From Strix aluco (lineage: Eukaryota; Chordata; Aves; Strigiformes; Strigidae), in NCBI RefSeq assembly GCF_031877795.1, contig NC_133935.1, positions 81,249,748 to 81,313,747 on the forward strand: a DNA stretch of 64,000 nt. The letters are read 5' to 3'. The first letter of the stretch is position 1, and each line of letters begins with the position of its first letter. The notes below the pieces were generated by a model. That model was not told the DNA's origin. It was given only the letters and a program-made list of their open reading frames with translations, and did no database searches. Shown piece by piece: positions 46,910 to 61,500 of the stretch. The translations under genes were made by a program, and so were the position numbers.

Positions 46910-47003
46910 TCTGATCCTGCCAATTGCTGAGCACCTTTGCCTTTCACGAACATCAGGGCATGTTAAGAGGCACGGTGGGAACTCAGTACCGAGTAGGATC
47001 AGA
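46910..47003. mobile_element. Ancient hairpin (MITE-like) element with 9-bp TIRs
   Basis: TCTGATCCT (46910-46918) and AGGATCAGA (46995-47003) are perfect terminal inverted repeats, 94 bp end to end. Subterminal blocks TGCTGAGCACC and GGAACTCAGTACC are also imperfectly inverted. This layout is typical of an old amniote hairpin repeat (CTGATCCTGC, GCTGAGCACC and so on, then the mirror). No coding capacity. Confidence 0.6.
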
Positions 47004-50000
47004 TTGCAATGCATCAGTATTAAGGTCAGACTTACAATGCATTAATATTGCTCAACAGAAATATTAGCTGTCAAGAAGCTTAGAATTGTTCTTTTTATGG
47101 CTTAGAGAACAGTACTATAGCAAGAATGACGGGAATATAAATTCAGAGGGTGTTTACAAGGTGGAAAAACAACAGTCAACATAAACGGGCTATTATCTGT
47201 ATTTGGTATTGCCTAATTCTTAGTGAAATGAAAGTGGACAATTTGTGCTGAGTAGGCTTTTTCAAGGTTAGCAGAGATGAGGACTTGTTCCCAGGGGAGG
47301 ATGAAGAGCAGATGGTGATGGAGATGAGCCACAATACAAGACGTCAGGTTTTGCACCCCACAGCAGTGTTTCCAAAGCCAAATGATGGAAGATGACTACA
47401 GCATTGATGAAGCTGTTTGCCTCATCATGATCTATGAAATAGTGTCTTTCTCCCCTATTCCAAGCCCCCAGCAGATCTGCAGAGGTTAGTGGGGTCAGCT
47501 CCTTCTGTCAAAAATGCTGTGGCTTGCCAAAAAGAGGTTGAGACAATGCAGAGAACTGAGATGAAATTTATTTAGACTATTAAAAAAAATTCTTCCAAAA
47601 TAGCTCCAAATAATATAAAAACTGCAAATTCATTATGGATGTTGCTTTTCAAGCTGTAACACCAGCACAAAAATATCTGTCAAGAAATCCAGAGGTGAAA
47701 CTGCAAGAGGCAAAGATGTGAAGGCAGTCACTATTTCTTAATAAATGTATTTATGAAAAATATTTTGCTCTTAGGCACCGTTAAGTCCACTGATGACATC
47801 AACCCTTAAAGTATGTCACATAAAGGTCTGGTCAGGTCAAAGGAAACATACTGGGCTGGCCTTGAAAGGGAATGTTTTGAAAAACTCTTGGCAGATTGGA
47901 AAATATAATGGCCTTCAATTTAAATAAAGATGGTGATTCCAAATATTATAATATCTTTCATGTAATGGAACACCATGAAGTTATTAAAATATCTGTTTGG
48001 CAGAGGCAGCAGTGAGCCGAAAAAATAAATACTAAAGAAAACCTGAAGTAATATTTGGCTTCAAGGGCCGTGTTGGGAATGCATACAGATTGTGCTAAAT
48101 TGCTGTCAGATATCAGCTTCTAGTTCAAAAATGGTTCATTCGATTGGAAACATTTTCCAATAGTTTACCACAATTCAAAATGAAATAGCAAAACATTTTA
48201 GCACATTTACCAATTTTTCTCCTTTTTTGGAGAGAAACCTACTCCTTCAACTCAATCCAAAATTGCAAATAGTTTTGGTTATTTTTCAGAGATGCTGAAA
48301 TCAATATGTGTTGTTATTTTACTTCCAGGATAGGATTTTTCAAAAAGGTCATAAGTTGAGTGCTTCTGGAATATAAAATGTCTTGGAAAGCTTCTAGAAA
48401 ATATTTCCTTCAGAAGACTTCAAAATGGTTCTGTGAGAATAGGAAAATCTTGTTATCTGTGGTTCTGCTACTAAATTAATGTACAAATGGAAATAGTCTT
48501 TGAAAGCAAGAATTATGAGGCAAAATTCTATGACCTGGTGTGTACAGGTCAGACTAAATAATGAAAATCGTTAAATTGTAGCCTTAAAATATCCTTAAGG
48601 TATCCCAGGAATGCAGCCATTCTTCCTCTCTCAAAAGCAATTTTACCACATTGGGGTTTTTTCTTCTCTCTTCCTCATGATGAAATACTCTGCATTCCCA
48701 ATACATCATGATACTGCTATTGGCTCCAATTTAATCCACCGGTAATCGTATTATCCTTCCCCTCTATATTGATCTGGATGAAGCACTGGCTCCAGCCGCT
48801 CCCTTTGGTGCTTTTAGGCCACACTGAAGGGCAATATCTTCAACCACTGGAATAAAGTCTGGTGTAATTTAAGGACCTGATGTACAAATCAGCATGCTGG
48901 AGACTGCATTACATATATTTAATTGTCTAGTGTGTTTGGTATGCACACACACCCAATGGTTACTCTTGATACAGAATGAGACTGTAAATGTTTGGGCTGC
49001 TACTAAAACAAAGCTCTGTGACTGAAGAATTAATTTATTTTTCCCAGACTCTTTGGTGGTGCCTAGCACTATGGTGAATTGCTCAGGATTGAGTTATTGG
49101 CTCGTCCATGTTGTAGGCATTTGGCTACGGATGCATCTTGTGTGTATGTTAGTGTAGAGTGAGCTTGCAAACCCTTACACCACCTGATGATGGCTCTGAC
49201 AGGTGCTAGATTTAGAAAAATATTACCCTTCCTGCTTCACAGAAACTCAGCTTTGAAAGTATATGTTTGTTGCATGGTGATCACTATGTATACATCTACT
49301 GTGAAAGCCCATTTCTGAGCAGCCTCGTCTTTCCTTAAAATAACAAAAAAGCAAAATCAGCAACAAAAAATTGAGAGACCTCCAGCCCAGCATGCCTTAA
49401 TTGGTAGGACATCCACAGCAGATTTTTCAACCCCTCCACCTCAATGGTCACCCCTTCCTTTGACTTGATTGTGTGAAAAGATAAAGTTCAGCCCCAAAAC
49501 CTTCAATACCAAGACTTCCAGACTTGGGCATTTCTTTTAAGCTGAGAGCTGAGTGAAGACCACATCCCCTCCCTGACCTCTCTTATGCAGCACTTACCTG
49601 ACTCCTAACCAGATCTGACATGATCTAGCCATGTGAACATCTCCTGGAAGGTCTTTAGTACCTTCAGTTCTCTTGACTTTTTGGGTCTGGGTTGTTCCTG
49701 TTATGCTTTTTCGTCTACCTGAAGTTCATCTGTCCCACTGCTTTGGGATAAGATGTTACATAACTTTGCTGCAGTCAGGACAGTTGCACAATATGCAGGA
49801 CATTAGCCTGATCAGTATTTGTGAAATAGTGTTCCTGATTGTATATTTTTCAAGCCAATGATACCCTGGTTGTTTCCTTGCTTGGAGGCAGGATGGGATC
49901 TGAGGTGCCCCAGTGCTCTTCATGGAGCACACAGGGAGAGGAGAATTGGCACACTTGCATCTTAAACTTCAGGATGCATTCAGTTCAGTGTGACTGTTAG

Positions 50001-50805
50001 TTAGAAATGCCATGTTTCTTTAGCAATTATGTATTTCTTATTTGATGTTGTAAATAAATATCTTTTTCTATATCAGAAACAAAAGACATTGGCTATGATT
50101 TAATGTAGCTTACCAAGCTCTTTTTTTATAAGAGCTTTCTGATTGGAAGCTCTGCATAGTAAGCATCTATTTCTGTGTTCGAGGAGCTGAGGTTCTGATT
50201 ATCTTCTAGCCTTCAGTGGATGGTGTCCCTGCTCCCTTCAGACTGGACTCTTGCTCCCAGACTGCCCTTCCCTCATGTGGGTCTGGCTGTTGCAGGCCTT
50301 AGCTCAACACACAACCACTCGTGCTTCTAGCTGCCCACAGCCCTCATCCAGATCCCCATCTTCTAACCATACTGGCATCTATAATGGTATTCTAGAGGTT
50401 AAAAACAGGAAAAGAGAGCCCAGCTCCATTGTCCTAACCTGTTTTAAGAAAACAAACTACTTTAGCAGCTCCCCTTCACCATCACAGCCCCGTGCCAGGC
50501 TCTCCACTTGGCTAACTTAAATGATCCATAGCTTTACCTATGCCAGGGGGATCCACATGAGCAAAAACCATGGAGGACAGCTGGTTAAACCAATCTTTGG
50601 TCTAAAATCTTCTCTGTGGAGTCAGTAAACCTTTCAGAAATGGGATCATCAAGTACAAAGCATCTTCCTATCTTTGTCTCTCATTTGCTGCACACTGATT
50701 TTCCAGGAACAACTGTTTCCTAAAAGGATATCCTCCTCCTTTTAATGTGTTTTGGGGGGCAAAGGGAGAGAGGTAGGGGGGGCTTGATCGTCTTCCCAGC
50801 AAGCT

Positions 50806-50819
50806 TCGCTAGATGGCAG
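50806..50819 (+). promoter_or_regulatory. Candidate CTCF core (TCGCTAGATGGCAG)
   Basis: The YAGRKGGCRS half matches fully (TAGATGGCAG) and the 5' part is weaker. It is a lower-affinity candidate. Confidence 0.25.
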
Positions 50820-52559
50820 TAAGCAGAGGCAAATGAATTAGAAATCCCATTTTAGAAGGACTGAAAACCTCAGTGACCAGCTGCTTACTCCAGCTTTACA
50901 CTCCAAAACAAGAGGCTGTTCTTGTGAAGGAACATCTCCCTAAAAGACATCAGGATTTTTTTACAGGTAATGTCTCTTCAGCCTCTATGAAGGCTGTGAT
51001 TGTCAGGAGTCTAAATCTGAGCTGGAAAACTCCTGCCTTTGCCATCTCTTCTGATGGGACACAGAATCTTGCCTGCCAGCTTCTACCTCTGCAGGGTTGG
51101 TTTATCAGCTTATTGCTCTGCTGATTTTTTTTTCTTTGGGGGTCCAGCTTTGCTGTAACACCAAAACAACCCCAAAGGGTCTCCAAAGTGCAGGGACATT
51201 TCATGCCCAGTACCCTGGGAAATCCTCTTGCCATCCCCAGAGCATGGGAGCATAAGCCCCACAGCAGCTTTTCCAGTGCCATCAGAGTAGTTTGTCTTTC
51301 CTGCTGTGTATCAGATGCTCAGCATCTGCTGTTTCATTTCAGTGGGAAGTCTTCACCTCAGTAATGGCTGTAACCATTTGATTTAAAGCTGGGCACCTGG
51401 CTTGCCCCTCTCCTCTCCTCTCCTTCCTTGGTGGCAGGATGGTTGGTGGCAATGCCCTGTTCCACACCATGTGTGTTGTCTGGGGGCTGCAGTACTGTGT
51501 CAGACGGCATGCAGGGATATCTGAGATTAATCCAGCCACTCACTGCGTTGGACTAGAAGGTGCTAATTGCTGCCAGGAGGCTTTTCCCTGCAGATTCCCC
51601 ATGGACATTGTCAAAGCAGGCTGAGGAGAGCTGGGCAGGAGTCACGATGGGATGTGCTGTCAGAAATGACAGGTCGTCAAAAACAGAATTTGTCAAAATA
51701 GGTTTGTTTTAACAAAACTCTCCACAGGAGACTTCCCAGGCCAACAGTGGGAAGGAGTGTGGCAGAGTGACTAGTCACTGAGTAAGACACTGTCCTCAAG
51801 CCCCTGTTCCAGGCAGGACTGCAGCCGTGGCCCAGGGACACCTCCTCTCCAGGCTCCCATAGGAAGGGCCAGAAGTCTCTCAGGTTTTGTTTCCTGCAGA
51901 AAAGCAACAAAACTCAAATTTAAAATCTCATCTTCCTATTCAGAAGGGAATTTTTGTTGGTTTTTATTTTTCCTGGCCAGCTCTCATCCCAGGCCCCACA
52001 AATGAGCAAACCAACCAACGCCCCTGTGCCATGAAGACCCAAAGCACCCAGCTCCATGACCTGGGGAACACAGGAGAATGTCCCTGGTGCAAACACAAAG
52101 CTTGAACATCTTTTCACAGAATTAAGGTGAAAAATCCAGAGAAAAGTTTGCAATGAGCTCACTAGAGCAGTGGACAAGGAGGACTTCCGAGCTACAGAGA
52201 ACCATGTGCTGTCATTTATATCCAATTTAAATATGACCTAATACAGATTCAAAGGACCAAGGTCTGGAATACAGCAGTGGTTTGGTTTGTCCTCAGCTTT
52301 TCCAAATTAAAGGCAAGAGTCCCTCTTACTGTCTCTTTCACTGGATCTGTGGCTCTTTCTCCATGGCCAAGTGAAGATCCATCTTCCATAGAACTGGTGA
52401 GGGTGCCTGCACCTAGAAATCCGAAAGCCCGGGAGCCTGGTGGTGAGACCGTTTCTCATGGGGACCAGCTGCAAAATCTTCCGGGGAAGCCCTGGGAAGC
52501 CCAATCTCCCAACCTCACAGACTGTGTCTCTAAAAGATGGCAGGTGGTTAAAATCAGGA

Positions 52560-52587
52560 GATGGGTTAGTTTAGATGGGTTAGTTTA
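52560..52587 (+). repeat. Perfect 14-bp tandem duplication
   Basis: GATGGGTTAGTTTA occurs twice without spacer or mismatch, 22 bp before a (CT)n run. Confidence 0.9.
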
Positions 52588-52609
52588 CCTGTGAAGGTTT
52601 CTGGAGGGG

Positions 52610-52624
52610 TCTCTCTCTCTCTCT
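52610..52624 (+). repeat. (CT)n microsatellite
   Basis: There are about seven uninterrupted CT units. Confidence 0.9.
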
Positions 52625-53908
52625 TGGCTTTTGGGGGAACTTAGCCTCTTCTTTTAGAAGGTCTGGATGACCTGCTTAGGGCTAATCATTTCACATTTCA
52701 GTGATGTAATACCTGAGTGAGACAGAATGGACCCAAAGCCCAAGGCTGTATGTCTCATATCAATCTCTCTTACAAACAGAAATAACCTTGTAAGGCCCAA
52801 TTCTCCCTGGTTTCTTTATAGCTCTCAGAAATTATTTTGAATTGAAAGTCCTTTCTAAAGCATGGTTTTAAATGAAATATTTGCTGCTTGGATAGATTTA
52901 CAAGTTAGGTAACACTACGTAGAGATTTTCTCACCTTTCAATATCCTTCCTTTCCTGCAGGACATTGAAGTGTCATACAGATGAAAAACAAAATGCCATT
53001 TTCTGCTGTGCAAAATCAACCTTTGTTTAATGGGTGGTAACAGCCCCTAAATGCATCTTAGCTACCCCTGGGGGTTGGCTGTGCAAGATCCATACAGCCT
53101 TGCTGACATTGAGGATGACACTCCCATGACTTTCCAGGGCAAGTGCCAGGAATGGGAAATTACTCTCTTTTGATCCTTATTCTCACTTAGAATGAAGTTG
53201 CTATAGTGAAATAAATGTATTAAACCCAGCTGTTTCTTAGACATACTTGTGAAGCCATGAGATGTTGTCCCAGGAAGCTTCAGAAATCTTTCAATCTCAT
53301 TGCTATTAAGCCTCTTAAAATTACTACAACCAAACAACACCAGTGCTTGGATTTGTTTAAAGACACAGAATTGAACTTTCAGCAATAACACTGACATTGA
53401 TAATATCAGACTCTCCAGTCCTGGGCATGAACAGCCATCTTCTGCTCATAACCCATCAGGGACTCCAAATCTGTATCAGTTACTTTGAATGCAAAGCTTT
53501 TGAAAGCACCAGCTGTGCCATGTTAATTTGCTACTATGGATCTTAGCAAGACCAGAGCGCTGAATTGCCTGCAATGCTCGTGTTATTGATGTGGCTGATC
53601 AGGAGCTTTCAAAGTTGGTTTGAGGTGATGTAACTTACACCTCACTAAGAACATTAAATATGTTAAAGTGAGGTTACCGCAAGCAGTGGACTGTTGCATC
53701 TTCTGGAAGACTCTGTTGATAATTATTGATAAGCTGAGAGGATTGTTTCAGCCTTTGACTGCACTGATTTAGGAAGCAAAGAGATGTGTGGTACATTTTA
53801 ATATCCCGGTTAAAAAGGAGTTCATGGAAAACTAGCAGAAAACTGAGCATACAACCAAGAAAGGGACAGCATCATCATTTTCCTTCCATTCATAGGTGTC
53901 ATCTTTAC

Positions 53909-53935
53909 AAACAGCTGTTTTCTAAAAGCTTTTAG
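53909..53935. repeat. Two adjacent palindromes
   Basis: AAACAGCTGTTT (53909-53920, containing E-box CAGCTG) is followed almost directly by CTAAAAGCTTTTAG (53922-53935). Both are perfect; function is unknown. Confidence 0.5.
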
Positions 53936-55427
53936 GTGTCCATGTAGGAAGATGGAAACACAGCCTGCTACTTGCTAATGAGATTATGGACTCTAATGCC
54001 CTCCAGAGAGACCAAAAATCCCCATTCAGTAGAGGACTTAGAAAATATTGGGAGGATGATTAAAGGTGAGCTCTAACACAGCACTGTCACAGTGGTGCCT
54101 ATCCCATGGCAGGGACAACCTACCGCACACACTGAGGGATACCTGAAAATTCCCCCATCCCACTGGGGTCAACCACATTTATTTACTCATAAATGCTCTG
54201 AAGAATATATTAATCGCCACTGGTTTCATGGGATGATGTCAGTCAGCGGAGAAGAGGAGCATATGGTTCATGGCACTAAGCTGGATTTTAGGTAGAGCGA
54301 GTCTAGATTTTGAGTAAATCAAAACCAGAAGTCCCTGCTCTCAGATCCCTCTCAAAAAACCCCAGGAAAATCTCTCTTAAAAATCCTCAAAGAAGTAAAT
54401 TTATGACAAAACCAGCAGAGGCTCCCCAGCCCCTGGATTCCCTTCTGCATCCCATGTGCCACATGCTTCAGGCCATAGATGCTTTAGGGCAACATGTTCC
54501 TACACATTTGGCAGCCCAGCTACAAGCCTTTTGATGACACAGAACAAGTAGTGATAGATTTCCCATGAAATTAATGCCAGTAATGGCACTGCTTAGTGAA
54601 AGAAGCATTTCAACCTTGATTTGGCAGTGGGATTCACTGCAGTGTGATGGTTGAGGCTCTTCTTTATCCCTGTTGTGATGCTACGGGAAGTTGCCCTCAG
54701 CAACTGGCACTGGAAAACTACTTCTCCTGTGCCTGATCTGCAGATCAGTTCAATCTGTTTCAACACACACCTCCCCTGAGCACCACTGAAGAGACAGGTC
54801 TATTTGTCCTGGTGCTGGAGTTTTCAGTGTTTGAAAGGGAGCATCTTTGGGGTCCCTGTTGGTTTAGCTGTATTTATTTCACATATATAGGTGGTCAAAC
54901 CAGATGTGGTCCAGTGTAAGATCATGATTTCTACAATACTATAAACCCAAGGAGTTTTAGCAGTTTGCTCAAAGTACTGTGACATCTACACATTTCTGTA
55001 TGTGGGGGGAGGAAGGTACTGTTGGTATCTTTTATACTGACAGTCTCTGATAGCATAAGCAAGAAGATAAGTCACTGTGTAATTAAAAGAATAGCCTGTG
55101 GTGAATTGAATAGATTATGGCAGCTATAATGATGGGAAATCGAAGGAGAGGGTTCATCTCTCAGGTCAGACTTCCTGGGATGAGACCTGAAGACTTAGTC
55201 CTTCCAAGCTTTAAGGGGTGGGCAGCTGCAAATGTGGAGCTGGGTCTCTACCTGGACTGGACTTAAAACAGTATAAGTCAGTGGTTTGGGTAAGTTAGTC
55301 CTGCTTTTTACCGCTGTAAATGGGAGATCAGATGGATCCTTTATATCTGTAGTGGCTACACTGGTCTAAATTCATCATTGTTTGAACCCAGAGGACCAGG
55401 TGGCTTCCCATGGAGAAAGAAGAGCTA

Positions 55428-55545
55428 GGGTTTGACAGATTCAATTCCTGTTACTGTCTCTGAACTTAGTTACCCTAAGCAAAGCTATTCCCATCTCTCA
55501 GCTTCAGTTACCCAACAATAAAATGTGGGGAACCATTCTGCTCCT
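55428..55545 (-). mobile_element. MIR-like SINE fragment, antisense
   Basis: TTCAATTCCTG, TGTCTCTGAAC, CCTAAGCAAAGCTATTCCC, CTCTCAGCTTCAGTTACCC and AATAAAATGTGGGGA occur in the order expected for a reverse-complemented MIR tail. The block CTCAGCTTCAGTTACCCAAC is the strongest match. Confidence 0.55.
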
Positions 55546-58500
55546 CCAGTGGAGAATGACTGTATTACTCGGACTATACATCCCTGACCTGTTGGATCCG
55601 TTGACATCACAACATGGAAGAATTCCACTGAACAAGGAGGAGTAGATGGACTGGTGATATTTAATATTCCAGTAGCATCAGAAGAGAGGGTACTTCCAGC
55701 ACTGAAGCCTTGAGATCTTGCTTTTGGGATTACTTCTCCAGTTCCCATAGCTTCTGTCAGGAGAGGAATTTGCAGCTGAATTGGTGCAGATCAGAACTTG
55801 GCTGCATATGGGCATGGCTGATCTCTGTTTCCAAAGTGCTTGGTAAAACGTGTCCTGAGCATAATTGTGCTCTTAATCTTCTCTCCCTAACATTCTTTTT
55901 CTCTTAGTATCACTTTATTTTGCCAGAGTTAATATTTCAGGTGTTGTTTGCTTTTAATTTGACATTTATTCTCAGTGTTCAGATTTTATTAATTCAACCT
56001 CTTTTTATTATTGTTTGTCAGCATTAATTTAGGAGTGTATATCATTTGTAGGTGGAGTAGTATGACTACTAAAAGGCTCCCTGACATAATTTGTCGCCCT
56101 GTTAACAGTAGCAATAATTTGAGCAATTAGCAAGGCCTTGACATGGGCTTTAGCTTCTCTGTCACATAGGAATACCTCCTCGGTGCAGCTGCCATGCTAT
56201 TTATACTCCCCCATCAAGTCCCAGACTGAAATAGTGCCCCAGGAGAGCAGCCTGTAATCAGTCCCTTTGCAACGACTGGATGAGCACTAAATAAGTCCTG
56301 GCCTTGATTATACTAACGAAGCTGTTTGGGGAATGCCCATCCAGAAATCCCCAGATGCCATGCTGATAGAGCAGTCTGTGTGCTCACAACATCCCTTCTA
56401 CCTTCCCCTGCCCCAAGGAAATACCTGACGGTCCCTTTGCCAGTGACCATGGCTTTCATAACAGAAGGGTCACTTCAGCTTTTGGGGACTGAGCCTGCTG
56501 GGACCCTCCACCAAGAGAAGTGAAAGCAACCTCCCAGCTGTTCATCTTAGTCTTCTCTGGTGGGTCTTGGCAGCAGTGGCTTTGTCCCTGAGGTTAAACA
56601 TACCTCCGTGGCCCCTTGTATAAAGTGCAGCTGGCAATGTTAATGGGAGTCTTCTACACCAGTAAGTACTGGAAAAACTCCTGCAGACTTGCAGGACATC
56701 ACTGATACAGCCAAGTGGCACATCACTGTCTCAGAGGACATCTCCAAGGGACACAAACAGTCCTGTGTTTTACCACTTCCTTTTGCATGGGTAATTGAGG
56801 CAAAGATGTCTCACACACAGGAGAATGAAAACCCATGATGCAGCTGGAATTCCCTCAGACCCTTAAGGAACGTCTGCACCCTGGAACCATCCCTTTCCCT
56901 AGCAATGCAAGATTAGGGCCTGAATCAGAGGACCATGAAGAGCAACCCAAGTCCTTGACTGGCCAGTCAGTGAGATTCAGCCCACAGGTTCCTTCTGTGC
57001 ACTGCGACACAAAAAAAGATGCTTTATCTCTAGGAAAGAACAGCTTCGTTAAACACCCTGGAAAATTTCACATGAAAAAAATCCCTGTGCAACGTCAGAG
57101 CTTAAAGCTACCACGTTAAAGTTCTATTTTTGGATCTCATTAAAATAGATACAATCTGCACATAAATTACTTGCCTTATAATTTTCAGTTCCGTTAGAGA
57201 TTTACCAGTAAGAGTAGTGATTAACAAACTTGTTCTGCTTTTTACCCTGATTCAGCACAGGATTTTGGTGAGGTTTATGCTTGGCTGAGCTTCCCTCACA
57301 TGGCAGAGGGTAGGTCACAAGCATCCTCCTAGCTCAGCGGGGTGCTCACTCTGCCTCTGCTCCGCAGGCTTCTAGGGCTTCACACTAGGCAGTGCCTCAC
57401 GAGCTCAGTCACCCACACCTCAGCCCTTATTCTGCACATCAGGGTTTGAGACCACCTTCTCACCTCAGCAGTGGCTGGGATGCAGTGGACACACGTGGCA
57501 ATATTTGCAGATCCCCATCTCTGAAGGATGTGGTTGTATGGCAGATGGCTGAGAGCCATGCCTGTTAGCAGTTTGGGCCAGAGGCAAGTTTGAGCTGGCT
57601 TATAGGTATCTAATATACCATGTTGATTAACTATAGATTATGTGTTCAGGAGGGATCATTGTGATCATTTAATCTGCCCTGTAACTTGACGTGGACCTGC
57701 AGTCTCACCCCAGCATCACCAGCCTAAGGAAAGGTCCACTCCTGAGAATCTCTCCTGCAGGAGGGGTGCTTGGAGCCAAGCTCGAGTTGCCTACTAGACT
57801 CACCCTTTCCTTTCACTAAAGTTCATCAGCAGGATTTCAGTATGAGTTTAAACCTAAGCCAGGACAGATCTGGTGAACTTGCAGCTAAAATAGCTTAAAG
57901 TCTGTATTTCAAAGAAACAGACCTCAAGACTGACAGGTTGAAAGACTGCATAAAATAAGGGCAGAGTAGACAAAAGAGTGCAGTCTGCTGTTGCTTTAGC
58001 AAGCAACTGGCATCTGCAACTAGGAACAATTTCATTCTTTCCCTGAGTTGCTGCATGACATGATCAAACAGGAATAACTATCTGAAATTAAAGGCCAAAA
58101 AAATAGTTCAATTGAATTGCTGATTTCTCTGTAAGGCTCCCTGAGATAAAAGAGTTGTCCCCAGGGAAAAGAGAGACCGGGGGAAAGCATGAAAGGCATG
58201 GTTGATGTCTTTTCTGCTTTGCATATAATCCCCGGAAAATTGGAATGTCCAAATGCTTGCAACGACACAAGCAGGACTAATACTCTGGGATCACATGAGC
58301 AATTATCTGATTCACAGGTGAAGATGGTAATAAAGTGGCTGAAAAGGCAACTGCCAGCGAGAGGGCAAGAAACAGCAGGCTCACTTGGTTATGGGTCATG
58401 CCACAAACACCTCTTGAGATCAAGCAGTAAAAATAATTAGGGTTTGGAAGGCAAGGAGTGAGGTTCCCAGATGGTGTGGGTGATAGATAAGGAGTCATCC

Positions 58501-61500
58501 TTTTTATCTGCTGCCAGGCCATCCGTTCATCCAGTTTTGTGGCTGACTCAGATCTCTGTTGACATGTGGGGCTCTGTGCTGGTGGAGCTGTCAGGGCAGT
58601 GTTGTTTCCAGCCTGGATTAAAGGTTAGGCAAGCTGTGTCTTGTTTTGAGGTCTGGTTATTTGCTTTTGTGTTTATACTACAGAGAAGAGAGAAACTCTT
58701 GCCAGAGCAAAGATGGGTTGACACCCCTTTCTAGAGGACTAGCAGCTGGGAGCTCAAGGGTGGATAACCAGGCTGCATCACACATGACTCCCACACCACA
58801 CTGTAACACCCGGATGTAGCAGGGATGGCCTTTGCCAAACCTGCAGCCCTGCATGGTGCTTGTGGATGCCCTGCCCAAAGACACTTCATCCTTGTTTACT
58901 CATTTGGCAAATAACAAACATGACAGTCATCCCACCGTAGCCATGACGATCTGCAAACCAATCCGCCTTTCCTTTCCAGGTCTGCCAGTGTCCACACACT
59001 ACTTGTAATTTGCCCACAGAGAAAGTCCCAGATGGTCCTTTGTAGATCCCTATGTATCTGATGTTGTGCAGAACTGGCTTTGGTCTAATAGTGCATCTGA
59101 TCAAGATCTTTGTTGAGAAGCATGTGGAAAGAACATCCTCTGCTGTTGTCTTCACCTGAATAGCAGTAACATTTGCAATTACACTGCAACAAAAATCTCT
59201 TGGCATCTTCAGCCTTCAGGGAATAAGGTGATCTACCCTGAGGTCAGAAAGAAACTCTTCCTTGGGGCAGCATTGCATACCTAGAACTGCTTTGCAATTC
59301 CAGTGCCTTTCTTCAAAAGCACACAGTCCTAAGCTTCCAGCAGACAGAGTGGTAGGCTTTTCCAGTGTGGAGAAATGTCTTAAGAAGGACAGATCTCTGA
59401 GAGTGGATGAATAACAAAGCTGGTCAAAAGCAGATGCCTGTCATAAGGACTGTCAAGAACACAGTAGTCAGAGGCTGCCCATTAAGCTACCCACATTCTA
59501 TTGGTGATAACAGAGGAGAGCAGATCCAGAACGTCTTGCATGTTCATGTTAGGGTGCTTGTGGTGGACCCTTTCTCTGCAGGTCATGCGGACAGCAGGAA
59601 AGTATGTGGGCAACCCTGTCATTACAGACAGTATGACCACAGCAGCAGTGTAGGAGAAGCTGTTGATGGGCATTAGTTGAAAGTATGCCAAATTGAACTG
59701 CTTTATTTGAGAAGGCATTTTATGGATCTGTTTTATATGCTGTGCAGTGACATGCCTAGCACTATGTTTCAAATCATAACTGGTAATATCAAAGTGCATG
59801 GCCTGCACAAATAAGGTGCAGAGAGGATGAGGAGTGCCAGCACCTTTCCATTCCCTGCACCTCCTGCACCTGGTGATGTTCTCAGATGCCTCCTGCTAAG
59901 TGTTCGTAGAGGGAAAGCAAAAGCTATCAAAATCCCTTGCAGTGTGACTGCGAAGCAGACTCCTTCCCAAGCCTGTGCTGCTTTTGAGCCCATTCATGCT
60001 GTACAGGATTGTGTAAGATCCTTCTTCTTTGGTCAAACTGACAAGATGTGCCAAAGGCAGAGATATAAACCTCTAGAGGGAGATAGTGCGGAGAAGAAAA
60101 GATACTGGGGTTACAGAAGGAATCCTGTCTTCGTGGGAGCTTGGTAGGGGTAGCATTTGTAAGGACATGCCCACACACCATCTCTCTTCAAGAGGTGGCG
60201 AGAAGCAGAGGGAACACTAGGTCGTGCTGTTTCCCCAAATTCTTGTGCAGCGGTGCTGGGGCTGGATTGCACATTTCCCACAGGGACTGAGGGTTTTTTT
60301 CTGCTGTGGGTTAGCAGAGAACTTTGATCGCACCGTTTGGGTGTTCTTGCAAGGAGATTAATTGTATTTGCTGCGTGAAATGCTTTGAGCACAAAGGCAA
60401 AGGCGCAGGGCAGGTCTTTATAGGGAGCCAGAGCTCCTGCACTCAAACACGAGATAACACTGCTTATATTATAGGGAAGGAATGATGAATAACAGCAACA
60501 GTTTGGAGGGTTTAATTAGCCTTCCTGCTATTTCCATCAAAAGGGGAAAAATAAAGTGGGAATTCTCTTAGGATACAAACTCAACCGTGTGCTGACGCGA
60601 GGCGCAAATGAATGCCATCTGGGCACGGGAAGGAGGCAGCTCTATCTGAGTCTATTGTACTACTTTAAGTGTACACTTGAATTCACTCTACCTTAAGGCT
60701 GAGCATTTAGCAAACTGCTGCAAAGTAATCCTGTGTCTCAGTAGGGAAACAGCTCAAATGAGTGGTGTATTGGCTTTGTTTCCCTCGCACGGTAAAGAAA
60801 ACTCTCTGCTCCCAAAGAAGAGTTCCTTTGTGTTCCCGCTGTTAAACCATGGCTTGTGCCCCCTAAGGCTTTTAAATGAATACATGAAATCAGTGCGGGG
60901 ATTTTGAGCTCTGTAAAATTCATTGCTGTGTGCACACTTGAGCAGCACACAGGAGCTTTAAGTATTTTCCTTTAATTTAGCAGGGAGCTGTTGCAGCTGC
61001 TGTGGCACTTCAAAGACCATTCTGTATATTGCTCCTGCACCTGACAAACACAAGACCATGGTGTTGCTAAACTGCCAGTTTGGAGGGAAATGGCTTTGCA
61101 AGCAGCAGCCAGTGCCGTCTCATGCTCTTAAGCCTGGCTATAGCCTCACCATGTCTGTGTGTCCTACCCCGTCACTCTAGTCTGGCCCAGTTCATCCATT
61201 TTCATACCAGCTTGTCCAGTCTCTTGCCTAAACATAGACCACTTTTGCTGGTTTCTCTCTGCTCATGGGGTCTCTGCAGCACTTCCTATTCAAGGAGGGT
61301 TTAGATATTTTCAGTGACAATGTTTTTTTCTGCAAATCACATGCTGACAACTCTTCACTGCATGTTGCAGATGTGCTGGGACATGAACCATGTTCTCAGA
61401 ACTATACCACTAGTGTCCCTTAACAGCACTCTACAAACCTCACATGGCTTCAGAGCCACAGGATGCATGTTGTGGATCTCAGAGCGCTGAGAAAAAATGA

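Larger units (their letters stand above)
47004..55427. other. Long non-coding tract
   Basis: It contains short duplications, (CT)n and palindromes only. The segment 53550-53680 is comparatively complex and could be a conserved element. A possible decayed hairpin repeat (CTACACTGGTCTAAATTCATC) lies near 55356. Confidence 0.5.

Noticed and set aside
59482..59808. 108-codon minus frame with hydrophobic segment, considered as a receptor-like fragment
   Set aside because: No family signature residues could be recognised.
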